Part shown: positions 1 to 11,420 of the stretch, in pieces
How positions within the stretch are numbered: the first letter of the stretch is position 1
Layout of the letters: each line of letters opens with the position of its first letter
Source: Luteimonas sp. BLCC-B24
Lineage (GTDB): Bacteria > Pseudomonadota > Gammaproteobacteria > Xanthomonadales > Xanthomonadaceae
Assembly: GCF_028550595.1 (NCBI RefSeq)
Contig: NZ_JAQQGN010000013.1
Span: 1 to 32,781 of the forward strand
Length of the DNA: 32,781 nt
Reading direction: 5' to 3'
The notes under the pieces: generated by a model
The model's database searches: none
Seen by the model: only the letters and a program-made list of their open reading frames with translations
What the model was told of the DNA's origin: nothing
Made by a program: the position numbers and the translations under genes

Positions 1-190
1 AACCCACCAACCCAAAGTACCCTTCAACCCCGGGCTCTCCCAGTAACTCGTGGTACGGCTACTGGGGGCAGGTCACGCGCACGCAACTAGCGCGGATGAG
101 GAAGGAGAGAGAGTCGGTTGACGGTGAGCATCGGCCACGCAAGCCTCTCGTCATGATCCGGCAAACATACTCCTCCGCAACAGATCTGTC

Positions 191-207
191 TACATGAATT
201 TTGTGTA
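191..207. promoter_or_regulatory. Degenerate copy of a 17-bp palindrome
   Basis: The site reads TACATGAATTTTGTGTA and differs at two positions from the perfect palindrome at 539-555. Both copies are followed by a TCGGTG-like tail and each lies 46-52 bp upstream of an ATG that opens with related codons (259 and 602). This suggests a duplicated regulator promoter with its operator. The binding protein is inferred, not shown. Confidence 0.45.
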
Positions 208-258
208 ATCGGTGGCCATTCATAAATTTCAGTTTGCTTTCGCGGCTTCGTGACGACC

Positions 259-480
259 TATGGGACCTAAGGCAATCTATCCTGATGACCACCGGTTACT
301 CGTACGGTCCCTTCCGTGACAAGGGCGAGCTTGAGGCTCTCACACAGGTCGTCTTATCTGTCCTTTGGTGTCCCGGACCTTCGGAGGCTTGATTCGGTCG
401 TACTGGATGGTCAAGGATTTCTCGAGGTGGTGAGAGAGATAGCTCAGGTGTCATCTCGACTGCCGGATTCACTAGATACA
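259..480 (+). pseudogene. Decayed duplicate of the XRE regulator at 602-883
   Basis: The ATG at 259 opens with MGPKAIYPDDHRLLVRSL, which lines up with MAVKTIYSAEYRQLVEWL of the intact gene: K4, IY6-7, R12 and LV14-15 are shared. The frame then hits a stop at about 316. Similarity continues in a second frame as ELEALTQVVLSVLW, compared with AELTQTALARQLGW, and ends at a stop at about 392. A third frame carries RRLDSVV, compared with RRLDVME. At least two frameshifts have therefore destroyed the helix-turn-helix domain. The upstream palindrome is also duplicated (191 and 539), so a whole promoter-plus-gene unit was copied in tandem about 345 bp apart. The similarity was seen by eye only; an alignment of the two DNA segments would settle it. 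Confidence 0.55.
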
Positions 481-538
481 AGGGCATGTAGCTTCGCCGG
501 GATGGAGGAAACAAAGACAAGCAAATGCACCTTAGTCG

Positions 539-555
539 TACATGAATTTCATGTA
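539..555. promoter_or_regulatory. Perfect 17-bp palindrome upstream of the XRE gene
   Basis: The site is TACATGAA, one T, then TTCATGTA, which is an exact dyad with 8-bp arms. It ends 46 bp before the ATG of the XRE-type gene at 602, where an autoregulatory operator would be expected. A related copy sits at 191-207. A half-site with its tail, CATGTATTCGCTGT, occurs at 1022-1035 (13 of 14 bases equal to 550-563). That the XRE protein binds here is inferred from position and symmetry. Confidence 0.5.
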
Positions 556-601
556 TTCGGTGTCTCCGCCATAGGTTCTTGGTCGCTCTCTAGGTGCGAC
601 C

Positions 602-883
602 ATGGCAGTCAAGACGATCTATTCAGCCGAGTACCGGCAACTCGTTGAGTGGCTCCGTACTTGCCGGGAGGAGGCGGAGCTCACTCAGACAGCGCTGGCC
701 CGCCAGCTCGGTTGGCCACAGCAGCGTGTGTCCGCTGTTGAAGCTGGCGCACGCCGGCTCGACGTCATGGAGTTCCTGCATCTAACAGCCGGCCTTGGAT
801 TGTCTGCTGAAGCGGCTATGACGATAGCGATCGAAGTTTCCCAGTCTGTTCGATCGAAGACTGCATCTCCTGTTCGGCGGTAG
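602..883 (+). CDS. XRE-family helix-turn-helix regulator
   Basis: This 93-residue protein has a Cro/CI-type helix-turn-helix between about residues 12 and 62. REEAELTQTALARQLG supplies the first two helices, WPQQRVSAVEAG the recognition helix, and ARRLDVMEFLHLTAGLGL the closing helices. The N-terminal MAVKTIYSAEYRQLVEWLR leader is common in small orphan XRE regulators and HipB-like antitoxins. No partner toxin, phage gene or HipA is visible beside it, so its target is unknown. A perfect palindrome at 539-555 lies just upstream and could be its own operator. A decayed copy of the gene lies directly upstream at 259-480. The ATG at 602 is chosen because the palindrome and the preceding AT-rich leader stop just before it; a strong ribosome binding site is not obvious. 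Confidence 0.75.
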   Translation: MAVKTIYSAEYRQLVEWLRTCREEAELTQTALARQLGWPQQRVSAVEAGARRLDVMEFLHLTAGLGLSAEAAMTIAIEVSQSVRSKTASPVRR

Positions 884-1136
884 AAGCCGTATGTACATGG
901 CAATCTGCCTCGCGAACTGGCGCAGCGTCTGAGGGGCAGGTAGGGGAGGATCGCCGCTATGCATTCAGTCACCCCGTCCGCTTCTATACACAACGTGTCC
1001 AGCAACGCCAGTCGATCACTGCATGTATTCGCTGTGACGATCAAGCATGCGGATCGCGATCGGCCCGGGACAACCGGACCAAAGGTCGTGGCCTCCACCC
1101 CTCCATTGCGGTGGATAGCCCATAAGGCTACCGGCT

Positions 1137-1259
1137 CTATTCGCGATCTTTGTTCTGTAGGTGTGCCCAGAGAATCAGGCCGCCGCCGAACGCGCACACG
1201 CCGCCAACGATGAGGGCGACAAGCAGACCGAGTTGCAGAATCGCAGGCAGGTCGTTCAT
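1137..1259 (-). CDS. Possible small membrane peptide, 40 residues
   Basis: From the ATG at 1259 the peptide reads MNDLPAILQLGLL, continues through a single hydrophobic helix (about residues 7-33, rich in G, V and L), and ends HLQNKDRE. This is a plausible one-pass membrane protein with a short charged tail. The frame is open upstream to 1388, but that part is basic and looks non-coding. No good ribosome binding site precedes 1259. The three palindromes at 1331-1402 lie 70-140 bp upstream on its coding strand. I do not recognise the peptide, and it may be a chance frame. Confidence 0.35.
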   Translation of the reverse strand: MNDLPAILQLGLLVALIVGGVCAFGGGLILWAHLQNKDRE

Positions 1260-1330
1260 GGGAGCATGATGCCGGTCATTCTGCTCAAGGCATACCCTCG
1301 CAATTTGGGAAATCGGGGCGCGCCTGCGGG

Positions 1331-1402
1331 GGTGACTCTGAGTCACCAGGCCTGGCCGCGACACTAGAGTGTCAAGCGATGGTCTCAAGTCTTGAGACCA
1401 TC
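1331..1402. repeat. Cluster of three different palindromes
   Basis: Three near-perfect dyads lie within 72 bp. GGTGACTC-T-GAGTCACC is at 1331-1347. GACACT-AG-AGTGTC is at 1360-1373. The third, at 1378-1402, has 12-bp arms (GATGGTCTCAAG and CTTGAGACCATC) around one T. Spacers of 1-2 nt make these poor RNA hairpins but good protein-binding dyads or recombination sites. The arms are related in style (GACTC, GACACT, GTCTCAAG) without being copies. They lie upstream of the small minus-strand frame ending at 1137. No binding protein can be named. Confidence 0.5.
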
Positions 1403-2569
1403 AAGCGGCGCCGTGCGAGCTGTTGCTGGAGCCCGCCCATGTTTGCCCTGTTTGGACCACCCGCCACGTTCGCTGGCTATGCCGCTACCGATTCACCGCT
1501 GGTGTCGCTGCCGCTGGGCGCCGTGATCGCTCGGCTGGGGCTTCGTGACTAACAATTGGATCCTCGCCATCTGAGGATAGAAGGACTTGAAGGAATAGGG
1601 GCCTACGTCCGGAAACCGTCACAACGTCCGGGGTAGCTGGATCCTGGACGATGGGATACCGCCGCCTGGCGATGCCGGTGCGGGCCCGCGCGTTGGCATC
1701 AGCAGACGCATCGAGCACCCATGGCGCCGGCACGTGCCCGGCAATAATCATGTCGCCCGCACAAGGCCGGGAGCGCCGACAAAGGTCAAGAGAGGCACAG
1801 GGGCGAACTGATGCGCTTTGTCGCACATCATTGCTCGTAGGCGAGCCGAGTCAGCTGCTTTTTGGCCTTATCCAGATCCGGCTCGACAACGTCAATGTCG
1901 TCCCACGGTCGCTTCCGGAGGCGTGTGGATATCGAAGGAGAGGCCTCTGTTGATCTTCCCAATTCCTCCCACTGCAGCGGCGTGGCAGCTGGTGCGTCGG
2001 AGTGAACGCGCAGAGAGAATGACGCCGCTGCGGTAGCGCAAGGGATAGCGCGCCTTCAATCTGCAACATCGTATGCGATTGCTGCTGCCGCACCTTATGA
2101 CCCGGCAATTTTCAAAGGGGTCAACGAAACTGAGGCTGGCACGCCTACCTTCCTGTCGCCCCATGGGCTGGTGATGGTCATAGGAGTTCGTGTCTCTTTG
2201 GAAATTTCGCCTGCGAGTGCTTGCGCGACGACGATGGCACCCAAGGTGCCCTCTAATACCTCGTGGTGTCGACCTTCCGCGAGTACCTAAAAACGGCCGG
2301 AAGGGTGCGTTCTGATTTCGACCATGATCGAACCGCCATAAAAGAGATGTTCCATCAAGGGTGCATGCCTGTTCACTGCCAATCCGTCAGGGCGAAAGCC
2401 GATGATCTGTGGGAATTCGCCTACCCTGATGTGAGTCCATCCTTCGCTGGATGCGAGCAAGCGCCATCGAGGCGGGCTGCTGTGATGTGTGCGTCCTGTC
2501 TCTTTCCGACGCCCCACGGGCTAAACACATCCCGCTCAGCAGGACTAGCAATCGGATCTTCGTAATTCC
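1403..2569. other. Gene-poor stretch with no recognisable gene
   Basis: Only short open frames occur here on either strand, and none has a recognisable motif, a ribosome binding site or support from neighbours. A minus-strand frame at 2287-2517 contains a fairly protein-like run (VGEFPQIIGFRPDGLAV), so part of this may be a decayed gene that I cannot name. Near its start and end are two copies of GAGGATAGAAGGA (1573-1585 and 2570-2582). Confidence 0.5.
1573..1585. repeat. Direct repeat copy A (GAGGATAGAAGGA)
   Basis: This exact 13-mer recurs at 2570-2582, 997 bp away. The context is also similar: both are preceded by GGATC-T-TCG-like sequence and followed by a G-rich segment. Further upstream, GGCGCCGTGATCG near 1528-1540 recurs at 27961-27973, just ahead of repeat copy C. 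Copies A to D therefore look like diverged members of one intergenic sequence. Confidence 0.45.
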
Positions 2570-2604
2570 GAGGATAGAAGGATTCGAAAAGGCAGGGGAT
2601 TAGG
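2570..2604. repeat. Direct repeat copy B, possible left edge of the metal island
   Basis: The segment joins GAGGATAGAAGGA (shared with 1573-1585) to GGCAGGGGATTAGG at 2591-2604. The latter recurs exactly at 28007-28020, and the bases before it are also nearly equal (TCGAAAA against TCGATAG). Copies B and C bracket the whole metal-resistance block, about 25.4 kb, as attachment-site repeats of an integrated element would. No integrase gene is in the window, so this role is an inference. Confidence 0.45.
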
Positions 2605-2687
2605 CGGCGTTATCGTGGCTAGCAGCCGACAAGTTCGCCTGCGCTGCGTGTTTTTGCGTCCGGCGGCCTCCAGATACCGTTCGAGGC

Positions 2688-3119
2688 TCATGAGCGGCAC
2701 CCTGGTTCCGGACATGAAACCTGGGCGCTGCCCGGCCGGCGCAGTGCCCCCAGGATGGTGCACGTTCCGCGCTCGCCGCCGGCGCAGTCGGCAATGACCC
2801 GTTCCAGTTCCGACGCCATACGCTGCAACTCTGCGATGCGCCCCTGGATATCGGCCAGATGGGTGCGGGCCATGGCGTCGACGTCGCGGCACGACATGGT
2901 GGGGTCGTCGTCCAGGCGCAGCAGGCTGCGGATCTCCTCCAGGCTGAAGCCCAGCTCGCGCCCTCGGCTGATGAAGCGCAGCCGGTCGACATCGGCGGGG
3001 GTGTAGGAGCGATAGCCGCTGTGCGTGCGCTTGGGCGGCGACACCAGGCCCGAGCGCTCGTAGTAGCGGATGGTCTCCAGGTGGCAGCCACTGGCGGCGG
3101 CCGCTTCGCTGATCTTCAC
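2688..3119 (-). CDS. cadR: MerR-family metal regulator, CadR/PbrR-like
   Basis: This 143-residue protein starts at the GTG at 3119 (VKISEAAAASGCHLETIRYYE), which is the usual MerR-family N-terminus; the open frame continues upstream only as non-coding sequence. The winged-helix DNA-binding domain covers residues 1-70 (ETIRYYERSGL, GYRSYTPADVDRLRFI, GFSLEEI), followed by the long dimer helix. Metal-ligand cysteines fall at C77, C112 and C120, the pattern of CadR/PbrR/ZntR sensors of Cd, Pb or Zn, with extra cysteines at C12, C136 and C141. It is divergent from the CDF transporter at 3210, with a MerR-type promoter between them (3124-3154). It probably controls the downstream czc genes by twisting that promoter when metal binds. 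The exact metal cannot be read from the sequence. Confidence 0.85.
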   Translation of the reverse strand: MKISEAAAASGCHLETIRYYERSGLVSPPKRTHSGYRSYTPADVDRLRFISRGRELGFSLEEIRSLLRLDDDPTMSCRDVDAMARTHLADIQGRIAELQRMASELERVIADCAGGERGTCTILGALRRPGSAQVSCPEPGCRS

Positions 3120-3123
3120 GTGC

Positions 3124-3154
3124 TTGACTCCGTAGCTACTACAGACTTTATCCT
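3124..3154 (+). promoter_or_regulatory. MerR-type promoter/operator for the CDF-czc genes
   Basis: The -35 box TTGACT (3124-3129) and a -10-like TATCCT (3149-3154) are separated by 19 bp, the over-long spacer typical of MerR-activated promoters. The spacer carries the dyad ACTCCGTAG, CTA, CTACAGACT, with 7 of 9 arm positions paired. The first 11 bases, TTGACTCCGTA, are identical to those of the mer promoter at 11850. Confidence 0.75.
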
Positions 3155-3209
3155 TCGCCGCATTCCGCCGCCACCCTGGCCGGGTGGCATCTGTTCGACG
3201 AGGACCCCG

Positions 3210-3827
3210 ATGAGCGATTGCGGCTGCCACCATGAGGCAAAGAACGCACAGGAGCGGCGCGTACTGCGCATCGCCCTGGTGCTCAACGCCGCCATGGCGG
3301 TGATCGGCGGCCTTGCCGGCTGGATCGCCCAGTCGACCGGCCTGCTGGCCGACGCCCTGGACATGCTGTCCGACGCCACCGCCTACGCGATCGGCCTGGT
3401 GGCCATTGGGCGCACCGCCCGCTTCAAGGCGAACGCGGCCTGGCTCAGTGGCAGCGTGCTGCTCGTGCTCGGTATCGGCGTGCTGGTGGAGGTGGGCCGG
3501 CGCGTCGTCTATGGCGCCGAGCCGCTCAGCGGCTGGATGATCGGCACCGCGCTGCTGTCGCTTGCGGTCAACGTCACCGTCCTGCGCCTGCTTGCCCCGC
3601 TGAAGGCGGGCGAGGTCCACCTGCGTGCCACCTGGCTGTTCACCCGCGCCGACGTGGTGGCCAACATCGGCGTCATCCTGGCCGGTGTATTGGTACTCTG
3701 GCTCGCCACCCCGTACCCGGATTACGTCATCGGCACCCTGATCGGCCTGTACGTGATCAAGGAAGCCATCGAGATCCTCGGCGATGCCCGCCGTGCCCGC
3801 GCCGAATCGAAATCGCCCTCTGCATGA
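3210..3827 (+). CDS. Short cation diffusion facilitator (CDF) transporter
   Basis: This 205-residue integral membrane protein begins MSDCGCHHEAKNAQ, a cytosolic Cys/His metal-binding tip, followed by about six hydrophobic helices. Metal-site motifs are LLADALDMLSDATAY in helix 2 and FTRADVVANIGVI in helix 5. The usual H-x3-D in the fifth helix is replaced by R-A-D, so the transport site differs from CzcD and FieF. It ends soon after helix 6 (GDARRARAE) and lacks the cytoplasmic C-terminal domain of full-length CDFs (about 300 residues). A GAGGA ribosome binding site sits just before the ATG. It is the first gene behind the CadR-type promoter and its stop overlaps the next gene by 4 bp (ATGA), so it heads the operon. 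Likely role: cytoplasm-to-periplasm export of Cd, Zn or Co. Confidence 0.8.
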   Translation: MSDCGCHHEAKNAQERRVLRIALVLNAAMAVIGGLAGWIAQSTGLLADALDMLSDATAYAIGLVAIGRTARFKANAAWLSGSVLLVLGIGVLVEVGRRVVYGAEPLSGWMIGTALLSLAVNVTVLRLLAPLKAGEVHLRATWLFTRADVVANIGVILAGVLVLWLATPYPDYVIGTLIGLYVIKEAIEILGDARRARAESKSPSA

Positions 3828-4183
3828 CCTCGCGCCGTCCCCCGCTGTCCCTCTGTCGCTGGCTGATGCTGGCGGCATTGGCGTTGAGCGTGGTCCTGCA
3901 GCCGGTGCTGGGCTCGGTGAGCGAATTGCACGAGCTGTCGCACGGCGCCGCGAGCGTGCACGACATCAGCGAAACCGGAGCGCCCGATGAAGAGGGCAAT
4001 GCCGCCGGCACGCTGCACGTCATGCACCACTTGGCTCACTGCAGCGGGCATGTGGTGCCTACACCCGCTGCACCGCTGGTGCTGCCCCGGATCAGTCACA
4101 GCGAACCCACGAACCTGACGGACTCGCGCCTTGTGCCTAGCGGGCGATGGCTCGCCCCCTTCCGACCTCCGATCTCGGCCTGA
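3824..4183 (+). CDS. CzcI-like exported small His-rich protein
   Basis: This 119-residue protein has an N-terminal signal or membrane segment (about residues 8-31, LCRWLMLAALALSVVLQPVLG). Scattered metal-binding groups follow: HELSHGAASVHD and the HVMHHLAHCSGH cluster near residue 70. It ends FRPPISA. Its start overlaps the CDF gene by ATGA and it precedes czcC by about 50 bp, the position held by CzcI or other small regulatory periplasmic proteins in czc/cnr operons. CopL at 26252-26668 has the same kind of C-terminus (FRPPIG), so this may belong to a wider family of exported leader proteins for metal operons. The function of CzcI-type proteins is only loosely defined; metal sensing or buffering in the periplasm is inferred. 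Confidence 0.65.
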   Translation: MTSRRPPLSLCRWLMLAALALSVVLQPVLGSVSELHELSHGAASVHDISETGAPDEEGNAAGTLHVMHHLAHCSGHVVPTPAAPLVLPRISHSEPTNLTDSRLVPSGRWLAPFRPPISA

Positions 4184-4236
4184 CGCCCCACCGGCGCTGA
4201 TGCCGGCTTCTGGCCCTTTCCGATTGGAGTGTTTCC

Positions 4237-5510
4237 ATGTCTGTGCGACTTGCGGCGTTCGCCGCACTGGTCGCCGTGTCCGCCATTGCATGGCCGGCGA
4301 ACGCGGCTGATCGACTCTCCCTGGACGACGCATTTGCGCGCGTCGCCGAATCCCATCCCGATCTGCGCCTGCTCGGGGCGCGACACAACGTGCTCGCCGC
4401 CGAACTGGGCCGCGCAACCCTGCGCCCCCCACTGGTCGCCGGCGCCAGCGTCGAGAACGCTTTCGGCACCGGCGAGGCGAGTGGCCTGAGCGGCGCGGAG
4501 CTGACCCTGACCCTGGCGTCGGTGCTGGAGCGTGGCGGCAAGCTCGATGCGCGTCGCACGCTGGCGCAAAGTCGCATCGATGCCCTGGCGGTCGAGCGCG
4601 AGGCCCGGCGCCTCGACCTGCTGGCGGAAGTCGCGCGTCGCTACTTGGCGATGGTCGCCGCGCAACGCCAGCGCGAGATCGCCGAGCTCGACATTGCCCA
4701 GCGGCAACGTACCGTCGCCGGAGCGCGGCAACGGCTGCAGGCCGGCGCTTCGCCCGAGTCGGTCGTGCTGACCGCGCAGGCGGCCCTGGCCCGAGCGGAG
4801 TTGGATCGTGCCCGTGCCGAGCAACGCCATGCGGCGGCGCGGCAGCACCTGGCCGCCCTGTGGGGCGAGCGATCACCCACCTTCGACGCGGTGGCTGGCG
4901 ACCCGACGGTCCTGCCCGAGGTGCCTGCGTTTGCCACCCTGGCGAGCTTGCTGGAACAGACGCCCGAGCTTGCGCAGTTCGTCGGTGAGCGCCGTATCCG
5001 TGAGGCGCGCCTGCAACTCGCGCGTGCCGATGCCAAGGCGGATCTGGATTGGGAAGTCGGCATCCGCAGGTTGCAGTCAACAGACGACTTGGCCCTCGTG
5101 GGCAGTGTGTCGATGCCGCTGGGCGCGAGTCGCCGCGCGCAGCCGGAGATCCGCGTGGCCGAGGCCGAACTCACCGCGCTGGAGATCGAACGCGAGTCCA
5201 AGGGGCTGTCGCTGTATTCGACACTGGCCGAAGCGCACGGGCGCTACCTCACGGCGCAGGTGGAGCTGGATCGGCTGCGCACCGACGTGATGCCCAAGCT
5301 CGCCAGGGCCGAAGCGGCGGCCGAGCGCGCCTACCGCGCCGGGGCCATCAGCTACCTGGAATGGGCGCAGTTGCAGTCCGAACGCACCGCCGCGCGCAAA
5401 CAACAACTCGACGCCGCGTTTGAAGCCCAGCGCGCCCTTATCGAAATCCAACGCCTGACCGGAGCGCCTTTCGTGGCGGCACCGACACGGGCGACGCAAG
5501 GAGACACCCC

Positions 5511-5514
<4 letters not shown>
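4237..5514 (+). CDS. czcC: Outer-membrane efflux protein CzcC (TolC family)
   Basis: This 425-residue protein has a cleavable signal peptide (MSVRLAAFAALVAVSAIAWPANA, about 23 residues) and then a TolC-type architecture. Two long coiled-coil halves rich in A, R, E and L (about residues 95-200 and 280-400) alternate with beta-strand regions (VAGASVENAFG; DWEVGIRRLQ; ALVGSVSMPLG). It forms the trimeric outer-membrane duct of an RND efflux pump and would carry divalent cations to the outside. A GGAG ribosome binding site lies about 10 bp before the ATG. Its stop overlaps czcB by 4 bp (ATGA), so the two are translationally coupled. Length and motifs match the CzcC/CusC group; metal specificity comes from CzcA. 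Confidence 0.88.
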
Positions 5515-9669
<4,155 letters not shown>

Positions 9670-9711
9670 TCGAAACTTCATGCAGGCTGCGGCCACTTAG
9701 GAGCACAAGAC

Positions 9712-9872
9712 ATGGGTGCAGGACACGATCACGGGCTGGGCGAAGTCCAGCATGAGAAACCGTTGTGGTGGGCCTTCGGACTCACCGCCGCCTTCCTGGT
9801 CGCCGAGGTGGTGGGTGGCCTCGTCACCAACAGCTTGGCGCTGCTGTCCGACGCGGCTCACATGGCCACCGA
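9712..9872 (+). pseudogene. czcD: czcD cation diffusion facilitator, truncated by an IS
   Basis: The first 53-54 codons are intact: MGAGHDHGLGEVQHEKPLW, then TM1 and the second-helix metal motif NSLALLSDAAHMAT. The family continues here with a D residue, but the reading runs into GGGTTCACCCCC, the terminal repeat of an IS3-type element, at 9873. No downstream part of czcD was found on the far side of the IS (after 11095), so the rest is deleted. The gene has a good ribosome binding site (TAGGAGC). The fragment lacks helices 3-6 and the C-terminal domain and cannot function. It is distinct from the short CDF at 3210 and the CDF at 26783. Confidence 0.85.
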
Positions 9873-9934
9873 GGGTTCACCCCCGTTTTCACGGACACTT
9901 ACGAGAAGGCCGATCGAGGCCATGAGGAGTGTTC

Positions 9935-10222
9935 ATGTCGAAGCGAAGGAAGTTCAGTGCAGAGTTCAAGCGTGGCGCGGTTGAGCAGGCGAGCCAGCCG
10001 GGCGTCAGCTGCGCTCAGGTGGCACGGGAGCTGGGGATCCGGGACACGCTGCTGACCCGCTGGAAGCGAGAGGCCCAGAGCCAAGGCAAGGTGGCCTTCG
10101 GCGGCACCGGCACGCCCCGGGATGAGGAACTCGCCCGCCTGAAGCGCGAGCTGGCCCGGGTGAAGAAGGAGCGGGATTTTTTAAGAGAAGCGGCGACGTT
10201 CTTTGCCAAGGGATCGTCCTGA
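9935..10222 (+). CDS. IS3-family transposase OrfA
   Basis: From the ATG at 9935 (GAGGAG just upstream) the 95-residue protein reads [21 protein letters not shown] helix-turn-helix follows ([24 protein letters not shown]), then a leucine-zipper-like coiled coil ([28 protein letters not shown]). OrfA binds the IS ends. The sequence GATTTTTTAAG near its end holds the classical T_TTT_TTA slippery heptamer in the correct phase for programmed -1 frameshifting to make the OrfAB transposase. Confidence 0.85.
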   Translation: MSKRRKFSAEFKRGAVEQASQPGVSCAQVARELGIRDTLLTRWKREAQSQGKVAFGGTGTPRDEELARLKRELARVKKERDFLREAATFFAKGSS

Positions 10223-11090
10223 GGTATCAGGCGATCGAACGTTGCCGCGATGAGTTCCCGGTTCGGCTGATGTGCCGCTGCCTGCGGGTCTCGGCCAGTG
10301 GTTACTACGACTGGAGCAAGCGCCTGCCAAGCACCCGCCAGCTCGACAACGAGCGCTTGCTCGACCGCATCCGTGAGCTGCATGAAGACAGCCGGGGCAC
10401 GCTGGGCGCCGGTCGGATGCAGGAAGATCTGGCCGATGCCGGCGAACCCGTCAGCCTGAACCGGGTGGCGCGCCTGATGGCTGAAGATGGCCTGCAGGGC
10501 TGGCCGCGGCCGAAGCGGCGTGGGCAGCGTGGCCGGCCCGCGCTGACGCCGCCGGGCGTGCGCAACCTGCTCGAACGGGACTTCACTGCGCTGGAGCCGG
10601 AGACCAAGTGGGTCACCGACATCACCGAACTCAAGACCGGCAGGGCAAGCTGTGCCTGTGCATCGTGCTGGACCTGTTCGACCAGCGCGTGGTGGGCTGG
10701 TCGATGCACCATCGGCAGGATCGGCAGATGGTGATCCGGGCCGTGCAGATGGCGGTCTGGCAGCGTCAGGGCAGCGACCCGGTGATCCTGCATTCCGATC
10801 GCGGCAGCCAGTTCCGGAGCGGCGACTACCAGCGTTACCTGGCGGCCAACGAACTGGTGTGCTCGATGAGCGCGGTGGGCCATTGCGGTGACAACGCGGC
10901 GTGCGAAGGCTTCTTCGGCCTGCTCAAGCGCGAGCGGGTCCACCGCATGACGTATCCGACACCCGATGCCGCCAGGGCTGATGTGTTCGAATACATCGAG
11001 CGGTTCCACAACCCGAGGATGCGGCGCAGGGTGGCCAGGAAAGACCGGAAGCTGTCAGCTCTTTTACAGCCGTCCGTGATTTCGGGGTAG
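10183..11090 (+). pseudogene. IS3-family transposase OrfB, one-base frameshift
   Basis: The -1 frame after the slippery site gives [17 protein letters not shown], then the HTH_21-like region ([20 protein letters not shown]) and the start of the rve integrase core with WVTDITEL (first catalytic Asp). At about 10638-10645 the frame breaks. The core resumes in the next frame as [33 protein letters not shown] (second Asp region) and CEGFFGLLKRE (catalytic Glu), and ends RRRVARKDRKLSALLQ at 11090. A single missing base in the ACCGGCAGGGCAAG segment would explain the shift. All three catalytic residues survive, so the defect is either recent or a sequencing error. Confidence 0.8.
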
Positions 11091-11095
11091 AACCC

Positions 11096-11380
11096 CGCGG
11101 TACGGATGGTGCTGGAGCATCAGGGCGAGCACGGATCGCAGTGGGCGGCGATTGTCTCGATCGCAGGCAAGGTAGGGTGCACGCCCGAGTCGCTGCGTCG
11201 CTGGGTCCGTCAGGCCGAGCGTGACCGCGGCTTGCGCAGCGGGCCGACTACCGACGAGCAGGCGCGGATAAAGGCGTTGGAGCGGGAAGTACGCGAGCTG
11301 CGCCAGGCCAACGAGATCCTGCGCAAGGCGTCAGCGTATTTTGCCCAGGCGGAGCTCGACCGCCGGTTCAAGCCATGAGA
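11096..11380 (+). mobile_element. Fragment of a second IS3-type element (orfA only)
   Basis: An orfA of a different IS3 subgroup runs from the junction ([19 protein letters not shown]) to the stop at 11378: helix-turn-helix [16 protein letters not shown] and zipper [24 protein letters not shown]. The first dozen or so codons, including the true start, are missing because the first IS abuts at 11095; a GTG or ATG within the fragment could still begin a 90-residue product from 11106. OrfB should start at the ATG overlapping the stop but diverges within two codons, so the catalytic part is gone. Non-matching sequence (11381-11420) separates it from merR. Confidence 0.75.
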
Positions 11381-11420
11381 GGGTCGGCAGGGATTCGTGT
11401 AAAAACGGGCCGAAAGTGAG

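Larger units (their letters stand above)
9873..11095 (+). mobile_element. IS3-family insertion sequence, about 1.22 kb
   Basis: The ends form imperfect inverted repeats. The left end starts GGGTTCACCCCCG and the reverse complement of the right end starts GGGTTCTACCCCG, with TCACGGAC shared further in; 19 of the first 24 positions match. Inside are orfA and a -1-frame orfB, the IS3-family layout, with a TTTTTTA slippery heptamer at 10177-10183. The element cuts czcD on the left and abuts a different IS3-type orfA on the right. No target-site duplication is visible (CGA against CGC), consistent with a deletion after insertion. The one-base defect in orfB suggests the copy is inactive unless it is a sequence error. 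Confidence 0.8.

Noticed and set aside
685..1197. Minus-strand frame of 170 codons opposite the XRE gene
   Set aside because: There is no start signal, composition is Arg-rich and no motif is present; it is a shadow of the plus-strand gene in part and non-coding elsewhere.
2688..3878. Extended reading frame upstream of the CadR-like regulator
   Set aside because: The extra 250 codons are antisense to the CDF gene and not protein-like; the MerR-family N-terminus and the divergent promoter fix the start at 3119.
3722..5080. Long open frame antisense to czcC (452 codons)
   Set aside because: It is Arg/Pro/Ala-rich with no motif, lies fully antisense to well-supported genes, and is the usual artefact of high-GC coding DNA. 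The same holds for long antisense frames opposite czcB, czcA, copA and the Cu+-ATPase.
11381..11420. GGGATTCGTGTAAAAACGGG as the end of an IS256-type element
   Set aside because: It resembles some IS termini, but there is no transposase, no partner repeat in the window and only about 40 bp to judge from.
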